Source: Acorus gramineus
Lineage: Eukaryota; Streptophyta; Magnoliopsida; Acorales; Acoraceae
Assembly (NCBI GenBank): GCA_030737835.1
Contig: CM060854.1
Coordinates: 18,761,858-18,825,857 of the forward strand
Direction: 5' to 3'
DNA length: 64,000 nucleotides
The notes below the pieces were generated by a model. It was not told the DNA's origin. It saw only the letters and a list, made by a program, of their open reading frames with translations, and did not search any database. Position numbers and translations under genes: made by a program. Of this stretch, positions 46,921-58,429 are shown piece by piece; the first letter of the stretch is position 1; each line of letters begins with the position of its first letter.

Positions 46921-47787
46921 TGTCACAGGGTCAAATTTTGATCTAGGTTTTCTCGCCTGTGTGGCCTAGTGACACTCACTAGTCAGCCAATCCTCTTTTC
47001 TCTCTCACACACTACGGCATATAAGGAACACACTGTTTTCGGGCAAACACCATTTTCCCCTTAATTCACTCAAATAAGGAATACACTTGCCGGTCTAGCT
47101 GCTTCAATCGCATGCTCAGACTTATATAAACATACAAAACTGAATTTGCCCACGCAGGGGCCACTACGGCACGGTTACATAACCGACTACCCACCCAGAG
47201 GTCTAACTGCCGCACGGTTACATAATTGTTTACCCACGCAAGGGTTTAACTGTCAACCTGATCCGTCGCGCCTCACGCGTGGCCCTTGCACACCACATTT
47301 TTCCCCACGCACGCACCTCGCCAACCGCATCCTTGCAACCGCCAGCTTCCATGGCATAACCGCCCACCAGGCGCCAACTGCCCACTCTTGCTTGTCTGCA
47401 ACTGATTGCGTTCGTGGCGAGTCCACGTGTGCAACGCTTTCCCGACTTCTCCCACATTCTATCGTGTCTCAGTGGTCACGTGCCCTACGAGTCATTGCGC
47501 ACCCATCTATGTCTTGGAGCACGCCTTTGCTCGGACACACCCGTTCATTGCGCCCCGTGTGCCCGTACCGTTGTCCGAGTCTCTATCGGTGTTATACGCC
47601 AACTTTTCGGTATTCTCGAGGGAGTTGTGCCTGTGTCTGTGCACGGGCTCGCCCCATACCCGTGCACGTTCTTACGTAACCCACGTCTGCACGAGCTGTC
47701 TGTCTAAGCGCGCCAACGAGTCGTGCAACCCGTCCCCCACTGCGCGCCTCTCGTGCATTTTATGCTTGGCTCTTGTGGGGGTGTGAC
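46921..47787 (-). repeat. LTR of the gypsy element
   Basis: 867 bp. On the minus strand it opens TGTCACACCCCCACAAGAGC and closes GACCCTGTGACA. The preceding purine tract marks it as the 3' LTR of the body at 47788-51995. It is GC-rich in the first two thirds. The primer-like sequence after it suggests it also served, or was shared, as a 5' LTR of a neighbouring copy. Confidence 0.8.
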
Positions 47788-47916
47788 AACCCCCACCGGA
47801 AGAGCCCGACGCCCTCGTCGGAAGTGATCTGAGATACGCCTGGATCAGGTCTTCAAACTGCCAGAGCGTAGTGTCTTTTTCCCATGAAGCTTCTTTTGCT
47901 GGGGCATTCTTCCACT

Positions 47917-50900
47917 TCACCAGGAAGTATGTTCGCCAATTGTTTTTGCTTTGGCCTTCGTCCCTATGGCCAAGAATGGCCTCCGCTTCTCGATCGAACT
48001 GCGTCTGATGCTCGGTGGTGCCGGCTTTGGAAGGGAACGCTGAGGATCACTTGGATCTTCCTGGTATCGCTTCAAGAAGCTCACATGAAAGACCGGATGG
48101 ACCTTGATTCGGTTGGGCAACTCCAACCGGTATGCAAGGCGGCCAATCCGTCTCGTAATCACGAATGGTCCGTCATAGCGGGGGATGAGTCCCTTATGCG
48201 CTGTCTTCCAGTTGATCTTCTTCCATATTTGGGGAGTGAGTTTCAGCAAAACCTTTTCCCCAACCTGGAACTCGACCAGGTGTCGGCGCTCATCAGCCCA
48301 TTTCTTCATCCTTCATACTGCCTTGGCCAGACAGTCTCGTGCCTCCTCTATCCGTTCGTGTCGCGCCCTGGCGAACCGATACGCTGCAGGACAGCGCCCC
48401 TGCTCCTTCTGTTTGGCAACTTCTGGAGGAGTGAAGGGTTGTTGTCCGGTGGCTATCTCGAACGGACTCTGTCCCGTAGAGGAACTTTGCTGCAAGTTAT
48501 AGCAAAATTGGACCACGTCCAGGAGTTCTACCCAATTTTGCTGGTTTGCCAGCACATAATGCCGCAAGTATTCCTCCAGTAAAGCATTGGCACGCTCTGT
48601 TTGACCATCAGTATGCGGATGATTACTCGTCGAGAAGTTGAGTTTGGTGCCCAACGTCTCGAAGAGTGTTGTCAGAATTGTCCAGTGAAACACGGGTCGC
48701 GATCACTGACGATGTCCAGCGGAAGCCCCCACTACTTGACCACATTCTGTAGGAAAAGCTTGTCTGTGGTTTCCGTGAAGCATTCTTTTGGCGCCGGGAC
48801 GAAGGTAGCATACTTTGAGAACCGATCCACCACGACCAGGATGGACGCGAATTCTCCCACCTTAGGGAATCCGTTGATGAAGTCCATCGATACGCTCTCC
48901 CACGGTCTGGTGGGATTGGGAGAGGCTCAAGGGTTCCCGCTGGTCTTTGCCTCTTCGTCTTGTCTTGTTGGCACACAAGACACGTTTGGACGTACGCATC
49001 AACATCCGCCTCCATCCCGGGCCAATAGAAGCTTGAGGACAGAAGTGCAAGTGTGCGCTTCTGCCCTGGGTGCCCTGCTCACAATGCAACATGTGACTCC
49101 TTCAACAGCATTTGGCGCAGTATACCGTTCTTTGGGACATAGGACCTTCGTCCTTTGGCATAGAGCACTCCGTCTTCTACCCAGAAATGACGAATCACAC
49201 CCTCCGCAACTTGTTTGAGGAGTTTCAGGGTCACCGGATCTTTGACGCTTTCGGCCTTGGTCTTGTCCAGCATATCGCTTCCTGCTTGGGTGACCAGTGA
49301 GGCGATCTTCGACTCTGCTCCTCTCCGACTGCAGGCATCCGCAACCAAGTTGCTTTTGCCGGGCTTGTACTCGAGTATATTAATCATACTCGGCCAAGAA
49401 TTCTTGCCAGCGTACTTGTTTTTGGGACAGCTTCTTCTGCATCGCGAAGTAGCTTGTGACAACATTGTCGATCTTGACCATGAACTTGCTGCCCAACAAG
49501 TAATGTCGCCACACCCGCAAGCAATGGATGACTGCTGTCATCTCTTTCTCATGCACTGAGTATCGCTTCTCGGTGTCATTGAGCTTGCGACTCTCGAAGG
49601 CAACTGGGTGCCCATTTTGCACCAACACCCCACCAATGGCATAGTCAGAGGCGTCTGTCTGGACTTCAAATGGCAACTCAAAATCTGGGAGGTGCAAAAT
49701 TGGTTCCGACACCACCGCCCGCTTCAACCAATCGAATGCCTCCTGGCATTCGAGGGACCAGCACCATGCTCGGTCCTTTTTGAGCAAATCCGTCAGCGAA
49801 GCCACCTTCTTTGAGTAATTCTTGATGAACTTGCGATGGTAATTCGCAAGTCCAAGGAACGAGCGAAGCTCCGCCACTCGCTTGGGTTCTGGCCATTCAC
49901 AAATGGCCTGAATCTTCCTCTGGTCCATCCTCATTGAGCCGTTCCCCACAATGTGCCCCAGGAAGCCGATATCCTGTTGCGCGAAGGCACATTTTTTTGG
50001 CTTCAGATAAAGGTTGTGCTCCCTCAACTTGGTGAAGACTTGCCGCACGTGCGCAACATGTTCCGCCATTCACAAATGGCCTGAATCTTCCTCTGGTCCA
50101 TCCTCACTGAGCCGTTCCCCACAATGTGCCCCAGGAAGCCGATTTCCTGTTGCGCGAAGGCACATTTTTTTGGCTTCAGATAAAGGTTGTGCTCCCTCAA
50201 CTTGGTGAAGACTTGCTCTACATGCGCAACATGTTCCGACAAAGTCTTACTGTACACCACTGTATCATCCAAATACACAACAACAAAGCGATCAAGGGTA
50301 CCCACGAAAAACATTATTAATTAAAGTACAGACAGTTGCAGGGGCATTAGTAAGCCCAAAAGGCATGACAAGAAATTCAAATGAACCATATCTCATTACA
50401 CAAGCCGTTTTGGCTTCGTCATCCTCTGTGATCTGTACTTGCTAGTACCCAGAACAGAGGTCAAGCTTGGTGAAGAAGCGCGCATTTCCCCAAGTGGTCG
50501 AAGATTTCCTCCACATTCGGCATTGGGTACTTGTTCTTCACCGTCACCTATTGAGTACCCGGTAGTCCACGCACATTTGGAGTGTGCCATCCACCTTCTT
50601 TTGGAATAGTACTAGTGCACCATACGGGGCCTTCGATGGTCGCAGTTGCCTCGACTCTAGTAAGCCATTTAGTTGCTTGCGCAACTCCTCCAGATGCACA
50701 GAAGGCATTTTGTACGGTGCGAAGGCTGGCGGTTTTGGTCCAGGCATCAACTCGATAGCGTGGTCTATCTCGCGTCGAGGGGGCAGCTTCCGTGGGAGTT
50801 GCGGAGGCATAATGTCCCTGAACTCCTTGAGCGGAGGATTGAATTCATCAGGCATCTCGTTAGAAGGGCCATCCTCCTTGTCCACCATGACCACCAAGTA

Positions 50901-51983
50901 AGTGACTTGGCCCTTCCGCACGCTATCTTTTAATTGCAGTGCCGAGATCATGCCGTCCGTCATCTTTTTGTCCACTTCCGAAGGGACAAAGTTTGGCGTG
51001 TCACCACCCATGATGAATACACCTTGCAAGTGTGATAGTACCGAAGCCTTTGCCAGCAATAAAAATTCCATGCCGAGGATGACCTGAAAATCATCCAATG
51101 GAACAACAATGAAGTCAGTGTGTCCGACCCATGTACCTACGCGCAACTTGGTGCCTCTGGCTATGCCCACGATGGGCCTCGCCTCTGAGTTGACCGCTTT
51201 GATGCGGCTGTACTCCTTCATGAGGGAGAGCCCAAGTTTGCCCACGACTTGGTCCGAGATGAAGTTGTGGGTGGCACCAGAGTCCACCATTGCGCGCACA
51301 GGTTGGTCATTCACCCATGCCTTCACGTACATCAACCCGCCCCGAGCGTGCTCCTTCTCCTGTTGCAACGCATTCAGGAGTTGCAGAGGATTGACAAGGG
51401 GAGCATCGCGGGCTGATGATGTTTTGCCCTCCTCTACGATGATGGCGTTCAACTTCTCCTTCTTGGGGCAGTTTCTGGCACGGTGAGGCCCACCACGGAG
51501 GAAGCAACCCTCGTCCTTCCCGGATTTGTTGTTGGATTGCTTCAATGTGCGGATTTCCCCCACCTTCTTTTTGCCATCCATCTTGCCACCTTTCTTTTTC
51601 TCTTTGGATTTTCCTTTGCTCTCCTTCTCAGATGGAGCATTGGATTGTTTGTAATCAACAAGAGCATCTGCTGCCACCATCGCCGAGGCAAGGTCCTTGA
51701 CGCCTTGGCGTCTTAGTTCCATCTGGGCCCAGTTCTGTAGCCCCGACATGAAGTTAAACAGCTTGTCTTCCTCGAACATGTTTTTAATGTCCAACATGAG
51801 AAAAGAAAACTGTTTAACGTATTCCTGCACTATGCCCGTGTGCTTGAGCCGTCGAAGAGCCTCCCGAGTTTGGACAGCTGGGCGGCTCTCGTCCTCGGAA
51901 CGAGTACACCACCATAGTTTGGTGTCGCTTGTCAGATACATGCTTGTAAGGGACACTTTTTCAGCCTCTGGAGTGCGGACCAC
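47917..51983 (-). pseudogene. Gypsy gag-pol remains
   Basis: From 51983 down: gag (SLTSMYLTSDTKLWW; retrotransposon gag core), cysteine-rich region ARNCPKKEK, protease (AMVDSGATHNFISD near 51270), RT (VDYRVLNR near 50550; FVVVYLDDTVVYSK near 50270), RNase H ([16 protein letters not shown] near 49650), integrase zinc region and core (48630-49015), DGQTERAN (near 48600), and a tail with VHPVFHVSFLKRY (near 48080), where chromodomains usually begin. Fossil. Confidence 0.88.
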
Positions 51984-51995
51984 CTTAAAATAGGA

Positions 51996-52461
51996 ATCAC
52001 CTTAGAAAAAAAAAATTGCCTCTTGGGATTGAAGAAGTGTGGATTGTTATGGGATTAAAAGAATTGGTAGGGGTAAAATGGTGAAATGAACATTTTTTTT
52101 TATAAGAGACTTTAATATGGTAGTATAGATTTGAGTTAGAAACTTGAAAAGTCATTGTTTTGTAATGTTATCAAAACAAATGTAATGTTTTGTGAAATAT
52201 ATATGTAAAAGAAAATAGGAAAATGTCATAATAAATGTCATTAATGAGGTATATAATGTACGAAAAAGACCTATTTATAGAAACTGTAATTTTTTTTAAA
52301 GAGGTATATATTTCGTTGGATAGCTATTAAAGTATACATGAACTGCATACGGAACTGTCCGATCGTGTGTAGCGGCTCAAATAAAAAATAAAGGCATTTT
52401 CCATTTATTTAATGATTTTTAAATGTTGTTGATGTTAGATTTTGTGTAGTGTGGGAACTAT
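51996..52461. other. AT-rich spacer, no gene seen
   Basis: Nothing recognised beyond A/T runs. Confidence 0.4.
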
Positions 52462-52470
52462 TTTTATAAT

Positions 52471-52927
52471 GGGATTTTTATTTTTGAGTCCCTGTAAACA
52501 TGCCTATTTAAGAATCGGTCCCTCACTTCTTCATATTTCTTTTTTAGTTCCTATATTCAATCGCCTATTTGGTTTTTAGTCCCTCCATCAAACGTCCGTC
52601 CATACACCGTTAATTTGTGAAATGTGATTTATTTTTAAGTCCCTTTAAACTATGTTATTTAGTGATTAGTCCCTCCCTTCTTCATATTTTATAGGAACTG
52701 ATCACTAAATAACATAATTTACAGGAACTGATCACTAAATAATATAGTTTACATGGACTTAAAAATAAAATCACATTTCACAAATTAACAATGTATGGAC
52801 GGACGTTTGATGGAGGGACTAAAAACCAAATAGACGGTTGAATATGAGGACTAAAAATGAAATATAAAGAAGTGAGGGATCAATCCCTAAATAAACATGT
52901 TTATAGAGACTTAAACTTAAAATTCTC
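52471..52927. mobile_element. Palindromic (foldback) Mutator-like MITE
   Basis: 457 bp reading as a near-complete palindrome with arms of about 215-225 bp and an axis near 52699. The ends read GGGATTTTTATTTTTGAGTC and, reversed, GAGAATTTTAAGTTTAAGTC. A perfect 9 bp TTTTATAAT flanks it (52462-52470 and 52928-52936). Internal phrases such as TTTTTAGTCCCTCC occur on both arms in opposite sense. If transcribed it would form one long hairpin. No coding sequence. Confidence 0.85.
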
Positions 52928-52936
52928 TTTTATAAT

Positions 52937-53910
52937 TTGTTTTAGTACTCGACAATATGTAATTTTATCTACCTTACCATATGTAATTTCAGCCACCTTC
53001 CTAATAAACCAAAAGATCGAAATGACATTATTTTTTATATTTATATATTTGCTTTCACACAATGTCATATTGTCATGCTGTTTTATTATATTCTAAAAAA
53101 TTAGATTTTGTGTAGGGGTAATAGGGTTCATTTTTTCGAATCATCACGTCAAAACAACTGACTGAACAACAACAAAAAAATATTCTTTTTTTTATATATT
53201 AGTCGTCCAAAAATTATATATTATATTAACTCGAACCTCAAAATATTTGTAGGAAGAATCACTTTTCACCCAAAAAAAAGACCAAGGATCTCTTAACAAC
53301 AGGGTGGGGACCTATTTAGAGTACCTTACAATAAATTTAATGTTGCACAAAATCTATCTCACACTCAATCCTCACATACTTTTAAAATTTTGAATATGTA
53401 TATTTTATGTTAACGATGTGTATAAAATGAATTATACAGTCTAATTAATGAATTGTATGACATGTATATAAAAGTAAATATTTTACATGTTTTATTTAAT
53501 GAGATATCATATATGTGATTATTAGAATAAAAACGATAGATTTTTTCCTTTGCAAGAAAAGATTAACTATATAAGAACTTTAAAACAAGTATTTTTTCTT
53601 TCGAAGCGAATATAGACGGGTCTATTTGAAAACATATTTGAAAAAATAAGATTTTGAATAAATAGCTTAAATAGATTTGATTTCTAGAAAGCTCATTTTC
53701 TACGCTTTTAAAAAGCAAATTATTTGTACTAAAAACTCTAAGTAACTTTTTAATTTAGCATACTTTTTAGAATTCGTTTGGCAATACTTTTCAGCTTTCT
53801 GCTTAATTAAAAATAAAATCATTTTATTTAAGTGCTGCCAAACGCCTCCTAAGAGCCAGTTTGTTAACTCTAACTTACAGAGACTTCAATTTATTTGACT
53901 ATTGAGGAAG
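52937..53910. other. AT-rich spacer, possible decayed MITEs
   Basis: No gene seen. GTTTGGCAATACTTTTCAGC and GCTGCCAAACGCC near 53770-53850 look like ends of a small hAT-type MITE but are not paired securely. Confidence 0.4.
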
Positions 53911-54010
53911 ACAGTATCGCCCACCGCTCCGTGCAGAAGTTTTGCCACCTGCGGCACCTACCCGCGCACAACCATCCGCCTCTCCATGATCGGCTCTTCT
54001 TTGAACTTTT
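53911..54010 (-). pseudogene. UGT exon 2 fragment
   Basis: About 100 bp matching the stretch around the start of the PSPG box. On the minus strand it reads like FKEEPIMERRMVVRG, then a decayed WAPQVA and LHGAVG. The rest of the gene is missing. Next to it (54031-54230) are UGT 3' flank and 3' untranslated sequence, and at 54240-54345 a C-terminal tail. It shows that a fourth UGT copy once stood here. Confidence 0.75.
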
Positions 54011-54030
54011 GAATGAGAATTTATTTAAAA

Positions 54031-54350
54031 TGTTAATAAGAGGCGCCCAACAAGGCTTTTTTTTTTTCTTTTGAAGGAGAAGATTGACTACAAAGATTGA
54101 AAGCAAGATTTTTTTTTTCTTTCATAAGAAGTTAAGAACCAATTTTAAAACTAGAAAAGTAGATAGATTCTACGGGAACAAGAAATGAAAATCTACCAGC
54201 CGGGATGTCCAAAACCAAGTACAAAAAAAAAAAAATTCAAATCGCCATTTAACTTAGGATTTTAACTCTCCTTCACAACTTTCATTGATCTGTTCTTCAA
54301 CACATTCAAATCAATTTCATCATATTGACATACAAAGTTTGATAACCCTT
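54031..54350 (-). pseudogene. UGT tail and 3' flank relic
   Basis: Reading on the minus strand: a decayed C-terminal coding tail (54345-54240, with ATGTCAATATGATGAAATTG), 3' untranslated sequence with GGACATCCCGGCTGGTAGAT, and the conserved 3' flank with CTTTCATAAG and poly-T runs. Same order as in the relic beside UGT-2. Confidence 0.65.
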
Positions 54351-54374
54351 GATGCAGAACGGGTGGCCGACGTG

Positions 54375-55813
54375 CAGTGGCGGAGCCAGAAATTTACATC
54401 AGTGGAGGCGATATTTCACTACGACTTTTTATTTTTTCTTAATTGATAATCAATTTCCACTTTTTTATAATTAAGATTAATTTATGTAATTATAATTAAA
54501 CACAAAAGATGATCAAAATCTAATATTACAATGGGCATACAAATAAGTAAACAATATAAATAGTTAATTACACCTTTCACAAGTATTAAAATAATAATCT
54601 ATAAGCATCGTAATATTAATTTTGTATTCTACATAATAGATGAGAAAGAGAGTGATTTTTTTCTTATTTACTATGTACAGAAAGAAAGAGGGAGCTAGAG
54701 AGAGAAAGAGAGAGCGAGGAGGGGTAGAGAAAGAGAGAGAGAGAGGAGGTGGGGAGGGATAAGGGAGAAACATAATCTAAAATCAAATATTGTTATTACA
54801 TAGGATAAATTTGAAGTCAATATAACTAACATTTAAATCAATTAGGATGAAAACTAATTTAAATGAGAAATTCATGAAATTCTATAGGTTGGTTTGTGTT
54901 TGGTAAAGGAATAACTTGTGAGATAAGGGGTTAAGTGAGGGAATAAATGGTTAGACAATTTTATCATGCTTGTTATTAAAAAAAATCAGGATAAAATGAT
55001 CATAATTATCCAATTTTAAAATAAAAATAAAGATATTTGTTCCATCTAAACGTTATAGATGTGAAAATTAATGTCTTTTTAATAAATCTTTTTAATCCTA
55101 ATTTTAATATTGTGAAAAATGACATAATTGATAGACTTTTTATCCCCTAAATAAGGATAATTTGTTATCAAAATTTTATCCCCTTACTAAACTACCATTA
55201 TATGTATAAATTAAATAAATAATAAAAATATTTTTTTATTAAAATAGTAATTATCAAATTAAACAAATGATTGGGCACTCTTCTAATTATGGAAAAAAGC
55301 TAAAATAAAATACACATTAATTATCATTTTATTTTGTTTTTCCAAATCACTATCTCATTGAAGTTTTAACGGATGCCTATGTGACAATGTGTGAACAATT
55401 ATTTACCATGTCAAATGGTGCTGAAAATTGTTTCACATATACATGCATGCATATTGTAGGTGTGTAAATTGAATTAAAGAAAGTCATTTATCTCAACAAA
55501 CTAACCACTCATCATTAATTAAATCATATATTAATCAAAAGTGAGTGGGGGCAATCAATTGAATTAAAGAAAGTCACTGTACCACCCAATTAACCACCAC
55601 CCACCATGAATTAAATCATATATGAATTTAAAGTGAGTGGGGGTAGCTGCCCCCACTCGCTCCTATATAGCTCAACCAACTAACCACTCATCATTAATTA
55701 AATCATACATTAATCAAAAGTGAGTGGGGGCAATCAATTGAATTAAATCATACATGAATTTAAAGCGAGTGGGGGCAGCTGCCCCCACTCGCCCCTATAT
55801 AGCTCCGCCCATG
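54375..55813. mobile_element. hAT-type non-autonomous element
   Basis: A perfect 8 bp target duplication CCGACGTG (54367-54374 and 55814-55821), the hAT size. Ends CAGTGGCGGAGC and, reversed, CATGGGCGGAGC. The interior is AT-rich with a GAGAGA-rich strip (54680-54760). The right third (55470-55800) holds two to three direct repeats of about 130-160 bp, each with a GAGTGGGGGCAGCTGCCCCC-type palindrome. No transposase seen. Confidence 0.85.
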
Positions 55814-55821
55814 CCGACGTG

Positions 55822-56433
55822 TTCTGGGAGCGATCAACCCAAAAGGGTTCATTTTGAGATTTTCAAGTATTTACAGAAAAAACGGCTACTAGAAATAAAA
55901 GGCGCCCCGAACTCGGAATCGCCTGAAATTTTTACTGGAGCTAGATATCGATGAGATCTTCAAAGGATTTCGCTATGCTACAATGCGCACTTATTTTTCC
56001 ATTTTTCCTATTTTTAGGCCCTCAAATGGTATTTTTGCTACTTTTAGTAACTTTTTAGACTCTGAATATCTCTTTCATAATAACTCGGATTTGATTTCTA
56101 TCAATTCTAAAGATCTTCTAGAATTCTCTAGATTTAGTTATAACAAATTTTTATTTTTACTATTTTTGATAATTTTTAAGTATAAGGGAGGTTTGTACTT
56201 TAGGGTTTGCAGTTTTTTATTAATATATTTTCGAGTTTTAATTCTCTTTTGAGAATTGTGATTTGTTGAAAGATTTCAACACTTATTGGATCTTTGCCCT
56301 AGTTTTTCGCTACATTAATCCTCGTCTAGAATAAAAATTCTTTCTTTTTCTGGTAATCCAATTCTCATAGATTTCGTAAGGAAGACGATGAAAAATTTAA
56401 TTATCTAGATGTCCAAGAAAGGAACAGAAGATT
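55822..56433. other. UGT-3 downstream region, no gene seen
   Basis: Begins with sequence interrupted by the hAT element. AT-rich, with an open but unconvincing frame. The last 100 bp (56340-56433) are the UGT-3 3' untranslated region. Confidence 0.45.
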
Positions 56434-58429
56434 TCAAGCGCCATCATCCTTCACGGACCTGTTTTCCGACACATAATCAATCAATCTCGTCATATTGACA
56501 TACGATGACCCCCCGACATCCATAGCCTTCCTCGCCATCTCGCCAAGCTCTCTCGCTCTCATCCTTCTCAAAACACCTTCCTTCCCTCCATCCATCACCT
56601 CCTCCAAAACCCTCTCAATGGCCTCTACCCCCACCACCCCCACCCCTTCCCCCGCCCACCCACTCAGTCTCTCCACCCCAATGCGCACTCCTATGCGCAA
56701 CACATCCACCACCAGCTTCTCATTAAAAAACTGCTCCGCGAACAGCGGCCATGCCACCATAGGCACGCCCGCACTCACCCCCTCCAATGTCGAGTTCCAC
56801 CCACAGTGCGTAATGAACCCACCCACCGCCCTGTGCGACAGTATCGCCACTTGCGGCGCCCATCCGTGCACAACCATCCGACTCTCCGTGATCGGCTCTT
56901 CTTTGAACTCCTCCGGGAGCCTGCCACCACCTTTGATGACCCACATGAAATTGTAGCCCGAGGCCTCAAGCGTGCGTGCGAGCTCGGCTGTCTGTGGTGG
57001 GCTCAGCCTTCCGATGCTCCCAAAGCTCACGTAGATCACGGACTTGGGTTCTCTCTGGTTGAGCCAGTCCAGGCACCCGAGTTCGTCAGGGGACGCCTCC
57101 CTGCCTCGGTCGATCGTGTTCGGTGGATTCTTTAAAAAAATAGTAAAAGACAAACTTTTAATGACGTAATTATGTCCCTTAAACAATTCCAGTACTATTA
57201 ACTATTCTTGTATAAGTAATGAATGAATTGTTTTCTGTTTGATTATATTTTAGCTATTCTTGTTGAAAACATAATAATAAAGTTTTTGTTGTTTGTTTTA
57301 TCATAGATAAATAATGAATAAAAAGTGAATAATTATATAAAAAAAAAATGATTTGACATGTAAACTCTTAATTGATAAGAGATGATGATATATGACTTGA
57401 CATGTGAATCCTTGTAAAACTAGAATTGATTAATTGAAAAACATAATTCCACGGGACCTAGAATATCAATACTAGCTTATTCTCACATCTTCTATCATAA
57501 TTATAACATAATTATAAACTTATTTTTTTGCAAATAAACAGATTTTCAAGTTTATTCGATCGCCCTTATTTCATCATATCCTCATCTATTCTACTAGCAA
57601 AACATATGTTAAATATTAAATAATTTTTAAAATTTTCAAATCAAATATTCTGTAATGATTTCTATATAAATATATTAAGGGTGAGACCACCTACGTTGGG
57701 GAGCGAGACCGGTCCGATCACCCAAACGTTCTTCCCCGTTGCCTCGCGGTAGATGTCCAAGTACTCATGCTCGAGCTCTTCGAAGCTGTTCACGATGACC
57801 CCGTCAGCCGTCTCTCTCGCCTCCCACAAGTCCTCCAACCGTGCGTCCACCTGGAGCTGCTCCTCCGTGATCTCGACCACGTGCGGCATCCCCGGCACAA
57901 CGACACGCTCGTGCCCACCCCCAACGCGCGCGAGCGCGCCGTGCGCGACCAGGTTGTGGAGGCAGAGCGTGGCGAAGAAGGCATACCCGTGGAAGACGAG
58001 CCTCGGCGCGCGGAACTCCCGCGCGACCTTGCGCGCCCATGGCAGGAGCGCGTCCGCGATGACGCAGCTCGGCGGGGCGTGACATCGCGCGCGGAGGTGG
58101 TGCAGGGTGGGCGCGAGGAGGGCCTCGGTCGCGCGGAAGAAGGCGGGCTCGTGGTCGCGCGAAGGGAGCGCGTCGAAGCTCTCGCACCCGTCGGGGAGAC
58201 CAGAGTCGGGGGCGGGGGGAAAGGGGAGGGCGACGAGGGAGATGAGGGGTTGGTGGGGGGAGAGGGTGGGGCGGAGGCGGGCGGCGTTGAGGGGGGTGGT
58301 GATGAGGGTGACGGAGGCACCGCGGCGGGCGAGGAGGATGGCGATGTTGGACATGGGGAGCATGTGGCCCGAGGCCATGAATGGGAGGAGGAGGAAGTGG
58401 AGGTCTTCATGGTTGTTGGGACCTTTCAT
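56434..58429 (-). CDS. UGT-3: UDP-glycosyltransferase, UGT73-like, two exons
   Basis: Exon 1 is 57695-58429 (245 codons), exon 2 is 56434-57129 (231 codons plus stop), with a 565 bp phase-0 intron at the same site as in UGT-2. The protein is 476 aa. Catalytic His22 (ASGHMLPM) and Asp126 (SCVIADALLPW) are kept. The PSPG box runs Trp335 to Gln378 with HCGWNS and a terminal EQ, against DQ in UGT-2. It should transfer sugar from UDP-sugar to a small molecule in the cytosol. It is a close paralogue of UGT-2; acceptor-side differences include RVGHERERRIFV in UGT-2 against RVGGGHERVVV here, and a shorter loop after IKG (GGGRLPEEF). The intron has been largely replaced by MITE sequence. The start is MKGPNN, as in the other copies. 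No defect seen. Confidence 0.93.
57175..57560. mobile_element. Tourist-like MITE in the UGT-3 intron
   Basis: Shares GTTTGATTATATTTTAGCTA-type and AATAATAAAGTTTTTGTTG phrases, TGATTTGACATGTAAACTC, and AATACTAGCTTATTC with the MITE family at 40604 and 38360-41290. Edges are uncertain. It accounts for most of the difference between the UGT-2 and UGT-3 introns. Confidence 0.6.

Larger units (their letters stand above)
46847..51995 (-). mobile_element. Ty3/gypsy chromovirus-like element, truncated
   Basis: Minus strand order: gag with a CCHC-type region, protease, RT, RNase H, integrase, chromodomain-type tail, purine tract GGTGGGGGT, and one LTR (46921-47787). The 5' LTR and start of gag are absent. 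Beyond the LTR sits a primer-site-like TTGGTATCAGAGC and then a short piece of integrase sequence in the opposite direction (46847-46908), so the LTR edge is rearranged. The interior also has a short tandem duplication. Age cannot be judged from a single LTR. Fossil with roughly six to eight breaks. Confidence 0.88.
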
